Origin: Zonotrichia leucophrys gambelii
Lineage: Eukaryota; Chordata; Aves; Passeriformes; Passerellidae
Direction of reading: 5' to 3'
DNA length: 64,000 bases
Assembly: GCF_028769735.1 (NCBI RefSeq)
Contig: NC_088177.1
Span: 11,224,599-11,288,598 of the forward strand
The translations under genes and the position numbers were made by a program. The first letter of the stretch is position 1. Each line of letters opens with the position of its first letter. A model generated the notes under the pieces. It saw nothing but the letters and a program-made list of their open reading frames with translations, searched no databases and had not been told where the DNA came from. This document shows positions 12,601 to 26,000 of the stretch, one piece after another.

Positions 12601-15600
12601 ACAAAAGAAATTTCTGTGTATTGCTCTCTCTTCTTCCTTTATTCTTTTACCAAAGCACTGGAATATCCCCTGAGTGCTCTGTGGAAAGCTGTGCCTCACC
12701 TATCTGCAGATATCAGGTACACCAGCAACATTTCATTTTCTTCTTGCAAGGCGTTTGTTGGTGCAAATATTCTATCATGTCTGAGGATCACTGTGGCTGA
12801 AGACCCGTTTTGAAGATACAGACTGGCATTTTGTCCCAAACAAGGGCACTATACCCATCCCTCACCACTCTGATGGCACCAAAATTCCTTCAGACTTGCA
12901 CCTGGACTCAAAATTCAAGGTTTCTGAGAGCAGGTTGGGTTGGTGCCTCACCCCTGCCCAAGGGCAGCCTCTGTGAGGTGCCAACCCAGCCCACCACATG
13001 GACAGTTGTTTTTGAGACCCTTCAGCTGTAACCCTGGTTGAATTGTGACCACATTTATTCTGAATTCATGCCAAATCAGCCAGCTTTGGAGCAGTGGTGG
13101 GTGAATTTCTTTTTGAAGCTTTGTCTTTGCCACACCAGTGCCTCTTGGCAGAGCTCGCCAGAGGGAGGCCATGCTCCAAGATGTGTCAGAAATAAAGAAA
13201 ACCTTGGCGTGCAATCCTGCAGCATCCAAGTGCTGGGCTTTGGTAGCCATGAGCAGAAAGCAGCTCCTGCCTGGCCTGTGCTGCATTTTGTCCCTGGGTA
13301 GGATTTTGGAGATGCCTGCAGCACTTAGCAGCAGAATGGCTGCCCTAAGTCAATGAGACTTTGTTCAGAACAGCCTCGGGTGCTTTTCAAAGGCTTGGTC
13401 TCTTGTGGGCCTCTTTAAAGACTTGTAAATTACAGTTAATTCCTGTGGCTTAGGTGTATTCGTTGATACAGCCCAGGATTGCATTCCTGTCCTCCTTAGG
13501 ATCCCAGCCTGGATTGAAGGGTTGACAGGGAGCAGCTCCTGCCTTCACCTTCAGTGTCTCATTCCCCAGCCTGAAGGGACAGCTCTGCCTGCTGCAGCTG
13601 GGACGATGCTCCTCCTGCACAAGAACTGAAATTCACCCAGCATAACTCATTGGGGAACATAACAAAGCCCACTGAGACGTGTTCATCATCCTGCAGGTCA
13701 CCTCCAGCTGGGAAACGGGGCTGCTGGCAGGGCACCTCTGCAGGAAAAAAAAAAAGAGCAGCTGTGGTTTTGTGTGTTTGTGATGGTAGCTTCTTTCTTT
13801 CATGTGGAAATGGGGGTGCCTGTTGCACCCAGGCTGAAAGGAGAGCCAGGATTGTACCCAGGCCACCTGCTTACAGAGCCACCATGCCATTACATGGCTG
13901 TGAGGGTTTTCTCACTGACTTTGGTTTGGTTTTTTAGGGAATATCACATATATCTGATAGGATATCAAATATATCCTTCCCATGTTGTTCATAGATCATC
14001 AGGAAGAAGCACCCCCCCCAAAAATGAATTAAAAAACCTCATAAGTTCCTATCTGACCTGTTATTCACTTTGGAGCAACTCTGGAATTGGCTGTGGGTGT
14101 GGAACCAGCTGCAAGGTTCCATCTGCTCCATCACTGGGTTTTCCAAATTTTTCTGATCAGAAGGAGCTTGTTGCCTCCCATAGTCAAGGCTGTTGGCTTC
14201 AGGGCCAGATTAAATTATCTTGGCCTATAGTCTGCAGGAAATAGTAGAGGACTCTAGAATATGGAAGGTGTGTGATAAAAGGATTTTCAGAGAAGTCACT
14301 GGTTTTGTCCAAAAAACAGCGTCACAGCTCAAAGAGTCATAGACAAGGGCTGGTGTTTCCATCTGCATGCCTGTGGAGCCATCAGATTCTGTGATTTTTT
14401 TTTTTTTTGTGGTGTTGGGCTTTGGTGCTGGACTCCATCAGAAAGGAGGCACAGTTGTGCCTGTCCTCTGGGTCTGATGGGAATGTTCATCTCCCAGAGG
14501 CCATTTTCAGTGTTGTGACAGCACGTCTCAATTCTGCTGAGATTTCATAGAAAATAAAAGAAAACTCAGAAAAACCTTGCCTGCTTCAATATCTTCTTAT
14601 GCAGGTTCAAAATGAAGACCAGGGTTGTCCTCTTTGTATGTAGTGCAATAAAAATTATATTCAGAAATATAATAGCCAGGTGGTTTGCTGCTCTGAATCT
14701 TCCTCTGCTGGACTGGAAAAAGACCTGTATAATTTAATTTGTAATATCTTGGGGAGCTCAGAGTAGAGGGTGCTGAGCAGAAGACAAGGGACTCCTATCT
14801 ATGTTGTGGGTAGATGACCAACTCTTTGAGGTGAATATTTAGTTCTGTGGGGCTTTCCCAGCATGGTTGCCACAGCCCTGAAAGGTGACACTGTGTTATG
14901 GAGCTGTAAGTTGGATTGCTCTCAGTCATCTCCAGTGCCTGTGGACGGGGGCAAGGGTGGGTGACAGGTGTGATCCTTTCCTTTTTTTCTTTTTAACTGT
15001 TTTTCTTTTCCCGTTGCACCTGCAGATTGAAGTGTCTGCAGTGCTGTTGCTCACAGCAGCTCAAGAGCCACCTCAGAACAGTGCTGGAGGTTCACAAGTG
15101 CTCAGGCTTGCTCTTGGGGCTGCAGGGAAATCAATGAAGGGAGGCAGGAGAGCAAGAAGTAAAGCTGTGAGTAAGTGCACAGGGTGTTGTGGAACAAAAG
15201 GGGACTTGGCTGACCCTGGTGTGCTTGTTGAGGTGATGCTGGCCTGGGTGCAGTGTCAAAAACTCCCCAAGTACTTGTGAACCATTTTAAGGTGGGGATG
15301 GCATTGTTCATCTTACCAAGTCAAGTGTGAAACCCCTTGTGTGTTTTTAATCTCTTAAAATAGATCTTTAGGTGCTGGCTTTGCTGCTAATTGATGCACA
15401 AAATGGTGTTAACATGTAATACATCAGCTCATATCAGAGAGAGGGTGTCTGTTGAGTACAGCATTTGTGCAACGGCTGCTGGTAGGGTTTTCGTGAACAA
15501 GGAGAGGTCTTGTGTCTGTATGAAACCTCACTGTCATTCTCTGGGCAGATCCTGGCTGATTTCTGTCCCATCCCATGGTTCCTCCGGGCCTCATGAGAAG

Positions 15601-17107
15601 GTGTTGACAGAAGGAACACTGCCCAGAGTAAATCCCCACAGAGGGACCAGCTCCTAGTAACAGGGTCACCTTTTATTATTTCCCAACACTTTCAGCAGCA
15701 CGTGAAAGCAGAGGAGAGGAGACTTGAGTCATTTTGCTGCTCATGGAACTGACTACTGAGCTGTTTGTACAACTGCACGGGAGGACAAACCCTCTCACAG
15801 CCTCTCTGTGCTGACTGCCATCTATAAAAAGATCTTGACAGCCTCTCCTGTGAAAAGCTCTCACACCTCCCCTCTGCAGCATGCCTTTGATGCTGGAGCA
15901 GGTGGGTAGTCCTCAGGCTACTGAAGTGCCTTTCCTTTGTCTTCCACGCTGCTCTGTTCCTGCCTGCCCGCCCACGTGTGGCTCTGTGAAGGTTGTAGGT
16001 GACCTCCTGGAAGAGTTGGAGCACTCACTCTCAGGGAGCAGGAACAAGGAGGTGCTTGAGGGACCTTTTTTCTGCCTGGATGCTACAGATTTGTCAGTTG
16101 TGGTGAGTGTAATCTGAAAATTCTCAGATTTCTGGGAGAACGAAGAAGTTAGCACTGAGACTAAGCTTGGGTAAGATCATCCTTCCCCAGGCAGGAGTTC
16201 ACGAGCACTCCCTTCTCTGCTCCCCAGCCCCTACTGCATATTTGACTGATACAAAGGAAAAATCATCCATTGGTGTAATGGGATCACAGAAACCCAATGA
16301 GGCATGAAATTATTTTCCTTCTTTCCCAGATAAATCCCTTGTTGTAAATTAAACAGTTTACGCATTTAACTACAGGTGGATCAATGTCGGTGTCAGTCTG
16401 CTGTTAATAAGGAGGGAGATTATCCAGGACAAACTTGCAGACCTCTTGGGTCTCTCTTGCTAATGATGAAGTAATGTTCTTCACAAGTTGTGTTCCTGGG
16501 GAAGCTGGGAAAGGAGCTCAGCATCAGCAGCTCTCAGAGTTGGGGATCTGGATGGAGTGATATCTCCACACTCTGAGTTCTCCATGCACAAAAAGAAGTT
16601 TCCATTCCAAAGAAAGTTTGGGTTAGCACAGGATCAAGTTGTCCATGCTGGTAGACCTTGGAGCAGGTGAAGAGAGCTATCCTGAGGCAACAGGAGCAGC
16701 CTCTGGCTGGGCTGTGCCCTCTGGACAGGATATCCTTTCAGAGGCTGTGCGGAGCACCCTGGCACAGGGAGGGAGCTTTGTATCTGTGAACCTCCCCAGC
16801 AAAATCTGAAATTGCATCCACACTCTAGCAAATGCAATCAAGTATAACTAAGCCAACTGAAAGACAGGACTCATCTGGATTTTCACTGAATTGTCTTTCC
16901 AAAATGATTTTGAAATACTGTTTGTTTTACATTGTGGATATAAATTATTTTTCAAAGTGCTTGAAGCATGGCGAGAGTTTTATCCCCATGCTTTATCCCC
17001 TGGGAAGGTTTGACTATGTGATAGGAGGAGTAAGTGATGGGAAACTTAATAGTAAGAGAAAGAGTTGAGCTTCTCAGACTGCTGACTGCAGGAGTCACTG
17101 AAGGTTG
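12601..17107. other. Non-coding stretch, nothing specific
   Basis: No gene or intact mobile element was recognised. There are A- or T-runs near 13745 and 14395. About 16280-16480 is a unique block with AT-rich cores that could be regulatory, but nothing firm supports this. An imperfect palindromic AATCTGA/TCAGATT pair lies near 16110. Confidence 0.45.
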
Positions 17108-17215
17108 AATGAGGTTTGGATGAACCTGGCCTGGTGGAAGGTGTCCCATGGCAGGGGGCTGGAACAAGGTGATCTTTAAGGTCCCTTCCAGCCCAAATAA
17201 TTCTGTGCCTCTATA
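17108..17215 (+). mobile_element. CR1 LINE 3' end fragment
   Basis: The sequence follows the CR1 3' tail: a CCTGGTGGAAGGTGTCCCATGG-like block with a CATGGCAGGGGG core, then GATCTTTAAGGTCCCTTCC and an ATTCTGTG-type terminal octamer near 17210. It is severely 5'-truncated, as most bird CR1 copies are. Its 3' end faces that of the minus-strand CR1 at 17356. Confidence 0.85.
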
Positions 17216-17355
17216 AAAGCCAATTTGAGTCACAAATCAAGGAGAGGTCTGGGTGCAGAAATAAAACATGAACTTGTTACTTGCATGACCTCTGCTGCTT
17301 GCATCTCCTTTGTTAGGACCCTGTAAATACCTGACCCATCAGAAACACAGAAAAA

Positions 17356-17705
17356 ATATTAGGTTGGGCTGGAAGGGACCTTGATCTTGTTCCACCCCTC
17401 TGCCACGGGCATGGACACCTTCCACAAGACCAAATTGCTCCAAGCCTTGACCAAACTGGGCTTGAACACCTTCAGGGATGTGGCATCCACAGCTTCCCAG
17501 GCAGCCTGTGCCTCACTGCCCTCACAGTAAATAATTTCCCCCTCGTATTTAATTTAAACCCACTCTTTTCCAGTTTGAACCTATTCCCCCTTGTCCTGGC
17601 ACTACAGGATGTTGCAGATAATCTTGCCCCATTTTTCTTTTAAGCTCCCTTCAGGTGCTGCAAGGGAACAGTTAGGTCACCCCTGTGCTGCCCTGTCCTG
17701 CTTGG
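17356..17705 (-). mobile_element. CR1 LINE 3' fragment, reverse orientation
   Basis: Read on the + strand, this is the complement of a CR1 3' region. It has GGTTGGGCTGGAAGGGACC, a CCACGGGCATGGACACC block, TTGAACACCTTCAGGGATG, GCATCCACAGCTTCCCAGG and CCCCTTGTCCTGGCACTAC, in the usual CR1 order. It is about 350 bp, truncated at its 5' side (right end) and diverged. No reverse-transcriptase segment is included. Confidence 0.9.
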
Positions 17706-20208
17706 TAGGTTCAGGGGAAGGTGGTTGGATTTACTCTGGGCAGGGTCAGGAAAAACAATGGAATTCTCAGAGTATCCAGGAATATCATGCTCACAAGAAA
17801 CAGGATGCTGCAATCACAACCTTCTCATGGGTCGCCCACTCCCTCTCTGCTGAGGCAAAATCTGTCACATCAAACATCTGCCAGGGATAGGTCCAAAGAA
17901 GGCTCCTCGCCCTCCCCAGCCACTTGGTGTTTCTCACTCTCATCACCATCATCAATCTCCTTCTTGATCTAAGCTTAAACCTCTGGATATTTCCCCCATT
18001 CATGAGCATCCTTCCTGTCAATAGAAGTGATTTCTGTATAGTCTCCTCTTTCTCTGGTCTGATCCTCCACTCTCTTCTCCTGGGTCCTGTTTTCTGGGCA
18101 CGTGCTCTTGCCTGTGCTCCTCTGCAGTCCATACCTTTGCCTTAAAGCCAATGCAGCACTTATCCAAGGGCTGCTTTGTTTCTTAATGATGACATTTAAG
18201 CTGCAGTAATCCTGCAAGGGCTTCTTTTACCTCATATCAAAGGCAAATTGTTCAAATTTTGATCCTCTTGTTAGAACCAGCCTCCTCTATCACAAAAGCT
18301 GCAGTCAGCATGAGAGATTTAAGTTAAGCAGCACTTTTCCTATTACCTAACACATTTTAACTTTGGACTGGGAGTAGAATTAGTTCTGCAGTTATCACTA
18401 AAATAATGTAATCTTTCTGCCTAAGTTAGCAAAAAAAAATACCTGATTAGTGCTCTAAAAACTGGCTGAGTGCTTATAACTCATGGTCATGGTTGGCAGG
18501 GCTCAGATGCAGCTCTGTGACAAACTGCAGGGAAAGCCCTGCCCCACTGCCTCTGACTGCTCCCAGATCATTCCCCTCATCTCCAATTTCATTTGATCTA
18601 ACTATAGCTCCCTGGCAAATGACAATTCATAGCTAGGTGGTGTTCAAAGTCTAATTGCTCCACAGTTTTGTCAGTACTTCAGAATTTCTTAATTGCATTA
18701 GCCAAGGTGAGAATAATTGCTGCTTTCATATCCTTGAAACTTCTCATACAAAAGAGGCTTATGCAAGAATCTGCTCATTCTCTCCAATAAATGATCTCTC
18801 TGTTATTACAGACAATGTTTTGGGGGACTGCTGGGAAGCATTCCACCACACCATTATGCACCTGAACAAAACCTGAAACTTGCAGGCACAAGACTAAATT
18901 ATAGTCTGGGGCAATCATCAGAACACACTTTGGGTTTGAGGTTTTTTTGGGCTTTTTTTTTCTTTATTCCTTTTTTTTTTTTTTTCTTTCCTAGAAGTTG
19001 CTCTTTCAGAAGAACAAACCCCAAACCTAGATGTAACCCAGTATTTTGCACTTGGGGACCTTCTGGTTAGAGGAAATCTGCTATAGACAGGTCACTGGTG
19101 CTCTGACATTGCTCTTGGTAACATGTGGAACTCCTAGTCTATGCCAGTCACTGTCCTTATTTTTCCTTTGTCCATGAAATCCTTGATCAAGGACCATTTC
19201 TCCCCCTGGTTTGTGCACTTTGAGGATCTTGAGCTGTATTCAAGGCTTCTAGCTGTGTGCTTGTGCCTCAAGTGCAATAAAGCCACTCAGGCAGGGAATT
19301 AGACATAATGTTCTTCCTTAAGCTCCAGCAATTAAGTATAAACATATGCATGCACAATAAAATGTCATGCATCCCTTCTGAGGCTGTGACTACCATTAGA
19401 AAAAGAAAAAAGAACCATGTGTTTCCTAACATGCCAATTGGATCCACTTAGTGTGAGAAGAAGCTATTCAGTGAGTCAAGCACTTAATCCAAGAAGCAAG
19501 TTGTACACAAATTTCTGATAAGGTAGACAAATTTCACACCCTGTTCTGGGGAAAATATTACATTTCATGGTGCTTTACAGATGATGACAAATCCTATTAA
19601 AATCCTGAAAAAAAAATATGTACAAGTTAAACATGGGTATTTAAAATGATCTGGTTTTTTTTGGATGCAGGAAAATAAGTAAAATGGGCATTTTGTAGGA
19701 ATAACAGCAAGTGCCATAGAGGTTTTACACAGGGTCCTTGGCAAGAAGTAATCTGATTATAGCTACAGGGCCAATTTCTCTTGCAGCACATGAAATAATG
19801 CTCAGGAATAGTCCAAGTACTTCTTCCAGTTGCTAGACAAACTCAGAGGATAAATAGGATGGAGACTCTAATGGTGAGGTTTGAAGGACTGCAAGAACAT
19901 CAAACCTCTCAGGTTTGTCCAGGGCTGTAAATCAAGGTGGGTTATGCCATCACTCTGAGGCAGCCAAGCTATAATTTAGGAACTTTTTCCAGTTACTGTG
20001 AATGGCTGAAGTACAATGGCAGGAGTTTTGCAGAGGTTTAAATGATTGCTTTCTAAGATGAGATGCCAGAGCTGTGGGTGCAGACCAGAATGTGCTGTAT
20101 CCCATGTGCACACCCCTGGGACCCAGCAGCTGTGCTTTCTGTGTCACTTTTGCTACAGATGCTTCCAAATCCTCCATCTGGTTTCCAGTGGTGTTTGTGA
20201 GGTCCCTA
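17706..20208. other. Non-coding stretch with T-rich low complexity
   Basis: No gene was seen. About 18940-18992 is a T-rich run on the + strand. About 18580-18740 is unique and AT-rich with homeodomain-like cores, a weak candidate for a conserved element. Confidence 0.45.
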
Positions 20209-20215
20209 GGACTAG
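20209..20215. repeat. Target-site duplication, left copy
   Basis: GGACTAG at this position matches the heptamer at 20598-20604, directly across the LTR. This supports insertion by a retroviral integrase. Confidence 0.65.
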
Positions 20216-20597
20216 GTGAGAGATGAGAATCTGACTCCATGTTCTCAGAAGGCTGATTTATTATTTTATGATATTATATTAAAGAATGCTATACTAAAAC
20301 TATACTAAAGAAAGAGAAAGGATACATCAGAAGGCTTCACAAGAATGAATAATAAAAACTTGTGACTGACTCCTCAGAGTCTGACACAGTTGATGGTGAT
20401 TGGTCATTAAATAAAAACAATTCATATGGAACCAAGCAAATATTCACCTGTTGTTAAACAATGTCCAAGGCACATTCCAAAGCAACAAACACAGGAGCAG
20501 CAATCAGGTAATTATTGTTTTCATTCCACTCTGAGGCTTCTCAGGAGAAAATCCTGGGCAAAGAGGATTTTTCAGAAAATATCTTGGTGACACTCCA
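20216..20597 (-). mobile_element. Solo LTR of an endogenous retrovirus (passerine type)
   Basis: On the minus strand the element begins TGGAGTGTCACC and ends near CATCTCTCAC. An AATAAA polyadenylation signal within AAAATAATAAATCAGCC lies near the 3' end, and an A/T-rich region is upstream of it. The layout and the opening and closing motifs match a common LTR I associate with songbird genomes. It is flanked by GGACTAG on both sides. No gag, pol or env sequence adjoins it, so it is a solo LTR left by recombination between two LTRs. The exact termini are uncertain by a few bases, because the 3' CA is not perfectly placed. Confidence 0.8.
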
Positions 20598-20604
20598 GGA
20601 CTAG
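20598..20604. repeat. Target-site duplication, right copy
   Basis: This is the second copy of GGACTAG, pairing with 20209-20215 across the solo LTR. Confidence 0.65.
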
Positions 20605-22934
20605 ATAGGTCTCAAAGTAGCTCTAAAGGTCTGGGGAGCAATGTGAAATCACCTTCCTAGGAGTTAGTGCCCCGTAATGGCCCAAGAGAGAAGCTCTGAT
20701 CATGGAGGACAGAGGTTTGTAGTGGCCACAGCAAACATTTTTGGGAATTTTTCTAGTGGTTTTTGACAACAAAGTGATGTGGAGCAAGAATTCTGCTCAA
20801 AGAGTGTGGCAAGCTTTGGTTGGGAGTACAAATACAGACCCAATCCAGACATGCCTTATTTCCTTGCTATAAACCAGGTGATGCTGAACTCCTGAATTTC
20901 TCTAAGCTTAGAGAAAACAGAACATATTCCAAGACATGATTCCTAGTGGTGTGACAAAGATCCTGGCAGCTGGACTCAATTGCTCCATCTGCCATGGATC
21001 CAGGAGAACCTGGTTTCTCACAGGCTTGTCCTGCTCCTTGGCACCTCAGCATGCTCCCAAGTCCAAACAGGTGTCATTTCTTGCCTGTGACCTAATATGA
21101 AACCAATATACTGGGACAATTTGTCTTGGAAACTTATTTCCAACTTATTTACTGAACTTCAATAAGGACCATGATGTCTTCATGAGAGTTAAGTACTGGG
21201 AGGTGCTAAAATGGCCATGAGTGACCTTCTCTGGTCACTTAGGATGACAAATGATCACCTCGTTGGGACTGTGCTGGTTATCAAACACACAGAAATATTT
21301 GAGGGGGAAAATTGCCTCCAAACACAGATGAGTTTACTAAAAATAGCATCAGAAATGACTTTCATGTCAGATGGTGTGAAATGATGTAAGGAACAAAGGC
21401 TTTTTGAGAGGTTCTATTACAAGGGATGTATGGGATGCTGCTACAATAGTAATTTATATGGTTTCCTGCTAGCAGGTCCATATATTTGTTACCTACAAGG
21501 AGTGTCCATGCCCTTGGAGGGAAAAGACTGAAATTTTGTCAAATTTTCTTTGGAAAAGACAAGAAAATTTGTTCTCAAATTCTGACAAAATGGGTTGTCC
21601 ATTTCAGAAGGAGGGAGGGGCTCACAAAGGAGAATTTTATTCCCACTTGCTCCTTCTCTGAGGTTTCATGGGCCACATTGACTTTGGGAATGGGAAGAGG
21701 ACACAAGGTTTTCAATTTGACTGTCAGGGCTTGGACATGAAATTCTGGTTGAACCGAAGGAGATGAGACAGGCAAGCTTGCACGTGCAGCTCCAGGAGGG
21801 TGGGAAAAATATCCTGGAAGAACTGGAAAATCACCCCTGGAAATGAAAAGGAGACTTGAAACAGCTTTCAGGTGTGAAAATACATGACTAGTGAGGATGC
21901 ACTTTTTGATTAATATTTTCACTAAAAATTAGCTGAATGATAAGTGGCAGGAGAAAGCACCATGATGTGGTTCCCAAGTCTGTGAACACACACTTAGCAT
22001 GCCCCTCTAACAAGGGGTGAAAGAAGATCAAGGTTGGCATGAAGTAGAAAAAAAAAAACCAAAACAGCATCTGCCTTTCGTCAGGGGAGCTGTTGCCATC
22101 ATTATCAAACAGAAAATCCTAGGAATTGGTTTTGCTCTCAGGACATGCAGTGTTTGTTCTTGTAGCAATATGTTCTTAGAAATATGTTTTAAGGTGTTCA
22201 TATGAAGTGAGAGGGGCAGCTGTGGGAGAAATTGGAAACTCACTTCAGAAATCTTGTTTACTCCTGATTTCAAAGGGAGCTGAGTGCAAACTGGGACCAA
22301 AGGAGATTTGTGACTAATTTTGGGTCCTAATGTGTGCTCGGGACCAAAAGCTAGTAAGATTTCCTGGCATTCACTAACTCAGTAGCAATGCACAAAGTTT
22401 CTGGAAAATGCCCTTCAGTGTGCATTTTTCTGGCAAACAGAAGGGATGGGTTCATTTTCCTGGGAATGAGACCCTAAATTTTCTGTGGCATTTCACTGTA
22501 AGTATTGAGAAGTTTCTCACCTGCTGGAGAGGCAGCCCTGGCTCCCTACTAAGGAGGCTAAAAGAGCTGTTTATGTGATTTAAATGGGTTATAGCTGCCT
22601 TCCCTTCCAGGTGATTGGAAAAACCACATCCTCCTGAGCCCCTTGCAGAACTGCTGGAGAGTTTCTGAGAGCCCAAAGCAGGGCTGACTGCCTTCCCTCT
22701 GAAACTTCTCATGCTGAAGGAGCTGGGTTAGTGCTCATCAGCTCTGCCATTTTAGCAAATGACTTTCTCAAGGGTTACTTCTTATTGGCCTTCTCTTTTA
22801 ATAGTACTTTTCCTGCACTACCAGAGGTGCTTTCTGTTCCCCATTAAATCTGCTGAAGTGTCACTCTCCCCAGGGTGAAACAAGGAACCCAGTGATCCTT
22901 CAGGAGGCTCCACATGGTCCTTGCTGCTATGCCA
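20605..22934. other. Non-coding stretch, nothing specific
   Basis: No gene, array or mobile element was recognised. Short open frames such as the minus-strand one at 21575-21922 have no recognisable domain. Confidence 0.5.
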
Positions 22935-23047
22935 TGCAATAAGATGTGTGGATGTGGCACTTGAAGGCATGGCTTAGTGGTGGGCCTGGCAGAGCTGGAC
23001 TCAATGATCTCAAGAATCTCTTCCAAACTAAATGATCCTGTGATCCT
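22935..23047 (+). mobile_element. CR1 LINE 3' end fragment
   Basis: It carries the tail signature GTGTGGATGTGGCACTTGA(A)GGCATGG, followed by TTAGTGGTGGGCCTGGCAG, GACTCAATGATCTCAAGAA and the terminal GATCCTGTGATCCT repeats. This variant differs in sequence from the copies at 17.1 and 41.2 kb, so it belongs to a different CR1 subfamily. It is 5'-truncated and non-coding. Confidence 0.85.
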
Positions 23048-26000
23048 AAGATGATATGGGACCTCTGCTAGGAGAAGAGGGAAGGCCAGGACTCCTGAGT
23101 GGGAGCTGATTGTATGTGAAAGTGATTTGAAAATTACCTGATGGAAAATGTCATATGTGGCTAAAAGAAGCAGGTGGGGCTGTTTGTTCTTAGTTGTTTG
23201 AGTTTTAAGCTGGGGGACCTTTCTGTGGCTGTGACCTAAGGCTTCCTGTCCTTTATTTTCTATATAATCTTCTGAAATGTGTGTCCTTCAGCTCTTGAAT
23301 GTTTGCCCTCCTATTGTGTGCCTTCAGTAGAAGTGGATGAGCTGATGAGGACCTGGCTTTTCCTGGCAGCTGTGGAAGAGGAAACATCTCCTTATCTGGT
23401 ACAAGGTCTTAAGCCATGGGGATACAGACTTCTCTTCTGTGTCTTGTCAGCCTCAAAGGTGGGCAGAAATGGTGTTGGTGTGGCCTGATGCTGTTGAGGG
23501 GACAGACCCCAAACCAGATTTTACAGAGTGAGGTTTCCAGGAGCACTGGGAATTTGGGGATAAGAGTGAGTGCCTGCTCCCACTGTGATTTGGGGTGTGT
23601 TTGCAACACTTTCTGGAAGTGTTTAGATAACTTAATGGTCCCTTTGTGGCATCTGAGGAGACAGGATTTGACACACCTTAGTCAGTGCTTTGACAAGGAG
23701 AAGGTTTGTATTTAATTAACTCTGCCCTCCAGGACTGGGTGTGAGGCTGTGGAAGGCTGAGCAGGGATAGGAACAATGTTGTCCAAGTCCAGAAATGCAG
23801 AAAGAAATTATGAATTTAATGGGGCATGAAATTATCCATTCTGTTTTCTTCAAAGTTAATTGTAGTTCACTACATAGCCTGACGAAACCCTGTCAGAGCC
23901 CCAAAAACATTTGCCTTCAGTGTAGGATGCTGATGGGTAGCTCTGAGGGCTGTTACAAATCACTTGCCCCAGACACCAAAGGGCACCAAAGAATGCTCCC
24001 TGTTCCTCAGAAGAGTTACAGATGCAGATGGAGAACCTAGAACTTGCTGAATTTGCTCTCTGAATTTTTGAGTTCCAGTGATATAGGAAGTGAGAAACTC
24101 CATGGCTCTCTTAGAGCTGACAAATGTTAGTTGTTAGGGAATTGATGGATGACAGTATAATGCTCTAAGGAGTTGGTTTAATCCTTCACAGGGAGAGGAG
24201 CCTTGGGGCTGGCTTCCTGGGCTGCTTTGGCGCACAGGTGTCAGCATGGGACAAGGATATTGCTCCAAATCCTGGACAGACTTCTGTGTCTCCATCCGCA
24301 TTTTTCCTATTCAAATGGTTGAAAATTTGCTCAAACACAGAACTGCTTCAGCATAAATTTCTTTATGTTCAAAGAGTCTTAAAATTCAGATGATCACATC
24401 TGTGTTTGAAGGTCTAGTAGTGGGATGAGGGAAAAAGGAGTGAACAGAAATTCCCCCAGTCCAAACTACCAGAATTTCAGACTCTTGCAGTCATCTTACC
24501 TTTGAATATAAAGCAAATGAAAACCTTTACAAATATTGACTTTTACCTGAGGCTTGTGCACTGTCCTGTTCCCACCCCATTTGAAGCCCATACCAGCTAT
24601 TCCTGGCTTAGCATCCTTTTCCTCTGCTGCCTTCTCTGTGTCATTGGTGGGAGGCTCTTCAGCAGACAGGTTTAATGACAGGAAGATTTATTTCTTTTGC
24701 TGCTGTGCAGGTGAAAAATTGGCTGCTTATCCAGTCTTATTTAGGTGTGGCTCAGAGGTAAGTGACCCCTTTCTGAAGTTCTGCTACCAAGAGAGATGTT
24801 GTTGAATGTGATGGAAAGGGGAAGAACCTTTAAAGCTAAAATATAAAGGCAAACCACTAGCAAATACATGTCAGTTGGCTAAAATTACACCTGATAATGG
24901 CTTTATATAGAGTGATTGAGAATTAGCCCTTTGAGTATCAGTAACTGTTCTGTCACTGTTTTCCTGGGACCAGGAAAGAAGGCAAATATTTCCTATTTGT
25001 TGGAGACTGTAGCTGAATAATGAACAACACTAAAAAGGAGGGAGTAAAACACTGGGGCTGACCTACCTGTATTTTTACCTTGGATTGTACTGATTTCTGT
25101 CTGCCTCTAAGGCATTGCCAGCTCATATTTCTTCTATGCTTTTGTAGTCTCCAAACAAGGAGACCATTTTATGAACCATGTCTGAGGGCTCTCCATCAGT
25201 TGCATCCTGTCCAGACTAGGCTGCCTACAAGGAGAAGTTTGAGGAGTGAATAGCCTGCAGGGCACAGATCCATTCTGCTCTGCCTGGTAGCAGCAGCTGC
25301 AACCCAAAAGTTGATGGCTGATGTCTCATTCACAAGGCTTGACAGGTTTGGGTGCTTCTGCTTTGGAGTGAAAGGCTGCTACAGTCACAGTTTTGCTTCA
25401 GCACCACTTTGTTCTGGTGGGGCATTTTTTGATGTCATCAGGAGCTGTGGCAAGCCACACACCAGGTGCTGACAAGTGCTCCTGACACAGTTTAAAAATA
25501 AACTTGCTGTGGATTGTTAAACTCTTGCAGTGTCTGTCTGCTGGCTCTCCTTTCTCTCCCTCTCAGTGAGCTGACTCGGCTTTTCAACAGACTGGGTTTC
25601 ACCACACAAATTGATGTTCTGTCCTGTGCTTTAAAGTTGTTTTATGGTTGATTGTATGATTTATTGCTTCCATCCAATCAACAGCTGAAATGTCAATTTG
25701 TGTTATCTTTCCTCCAAACCTGCATTAACAGTGACCCTCTGAGCCACTGTCAAAGCAGCAGAACAGAAGACATCTGGGAGAGATCTCCAGTCACCTGCTG
25801 GGACAGTGGGACACACTAAAGCTCTGATCCACTCTGCTTTCCACCTCTTTCTCTGCAGAAACCACTCCAGTGTGTGAAAAGGTTTTTAAATAAAAACCTG
25901 TGCTTCATGTTAAAAAGGGAGGAAATTCCTGTTTCCTTGCTCCTGCTCCATCCTGTTGCTCCTGGCCCTGCCTGACAGATGCATTCCTCCCTGCAAACCT

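Noticed and set aside
11908..12813. 301-codon plus-strand frame
   Set aside because: It spans the possible LTR, is overlapped by a 237-codon minus-strand frame and shows no known family.
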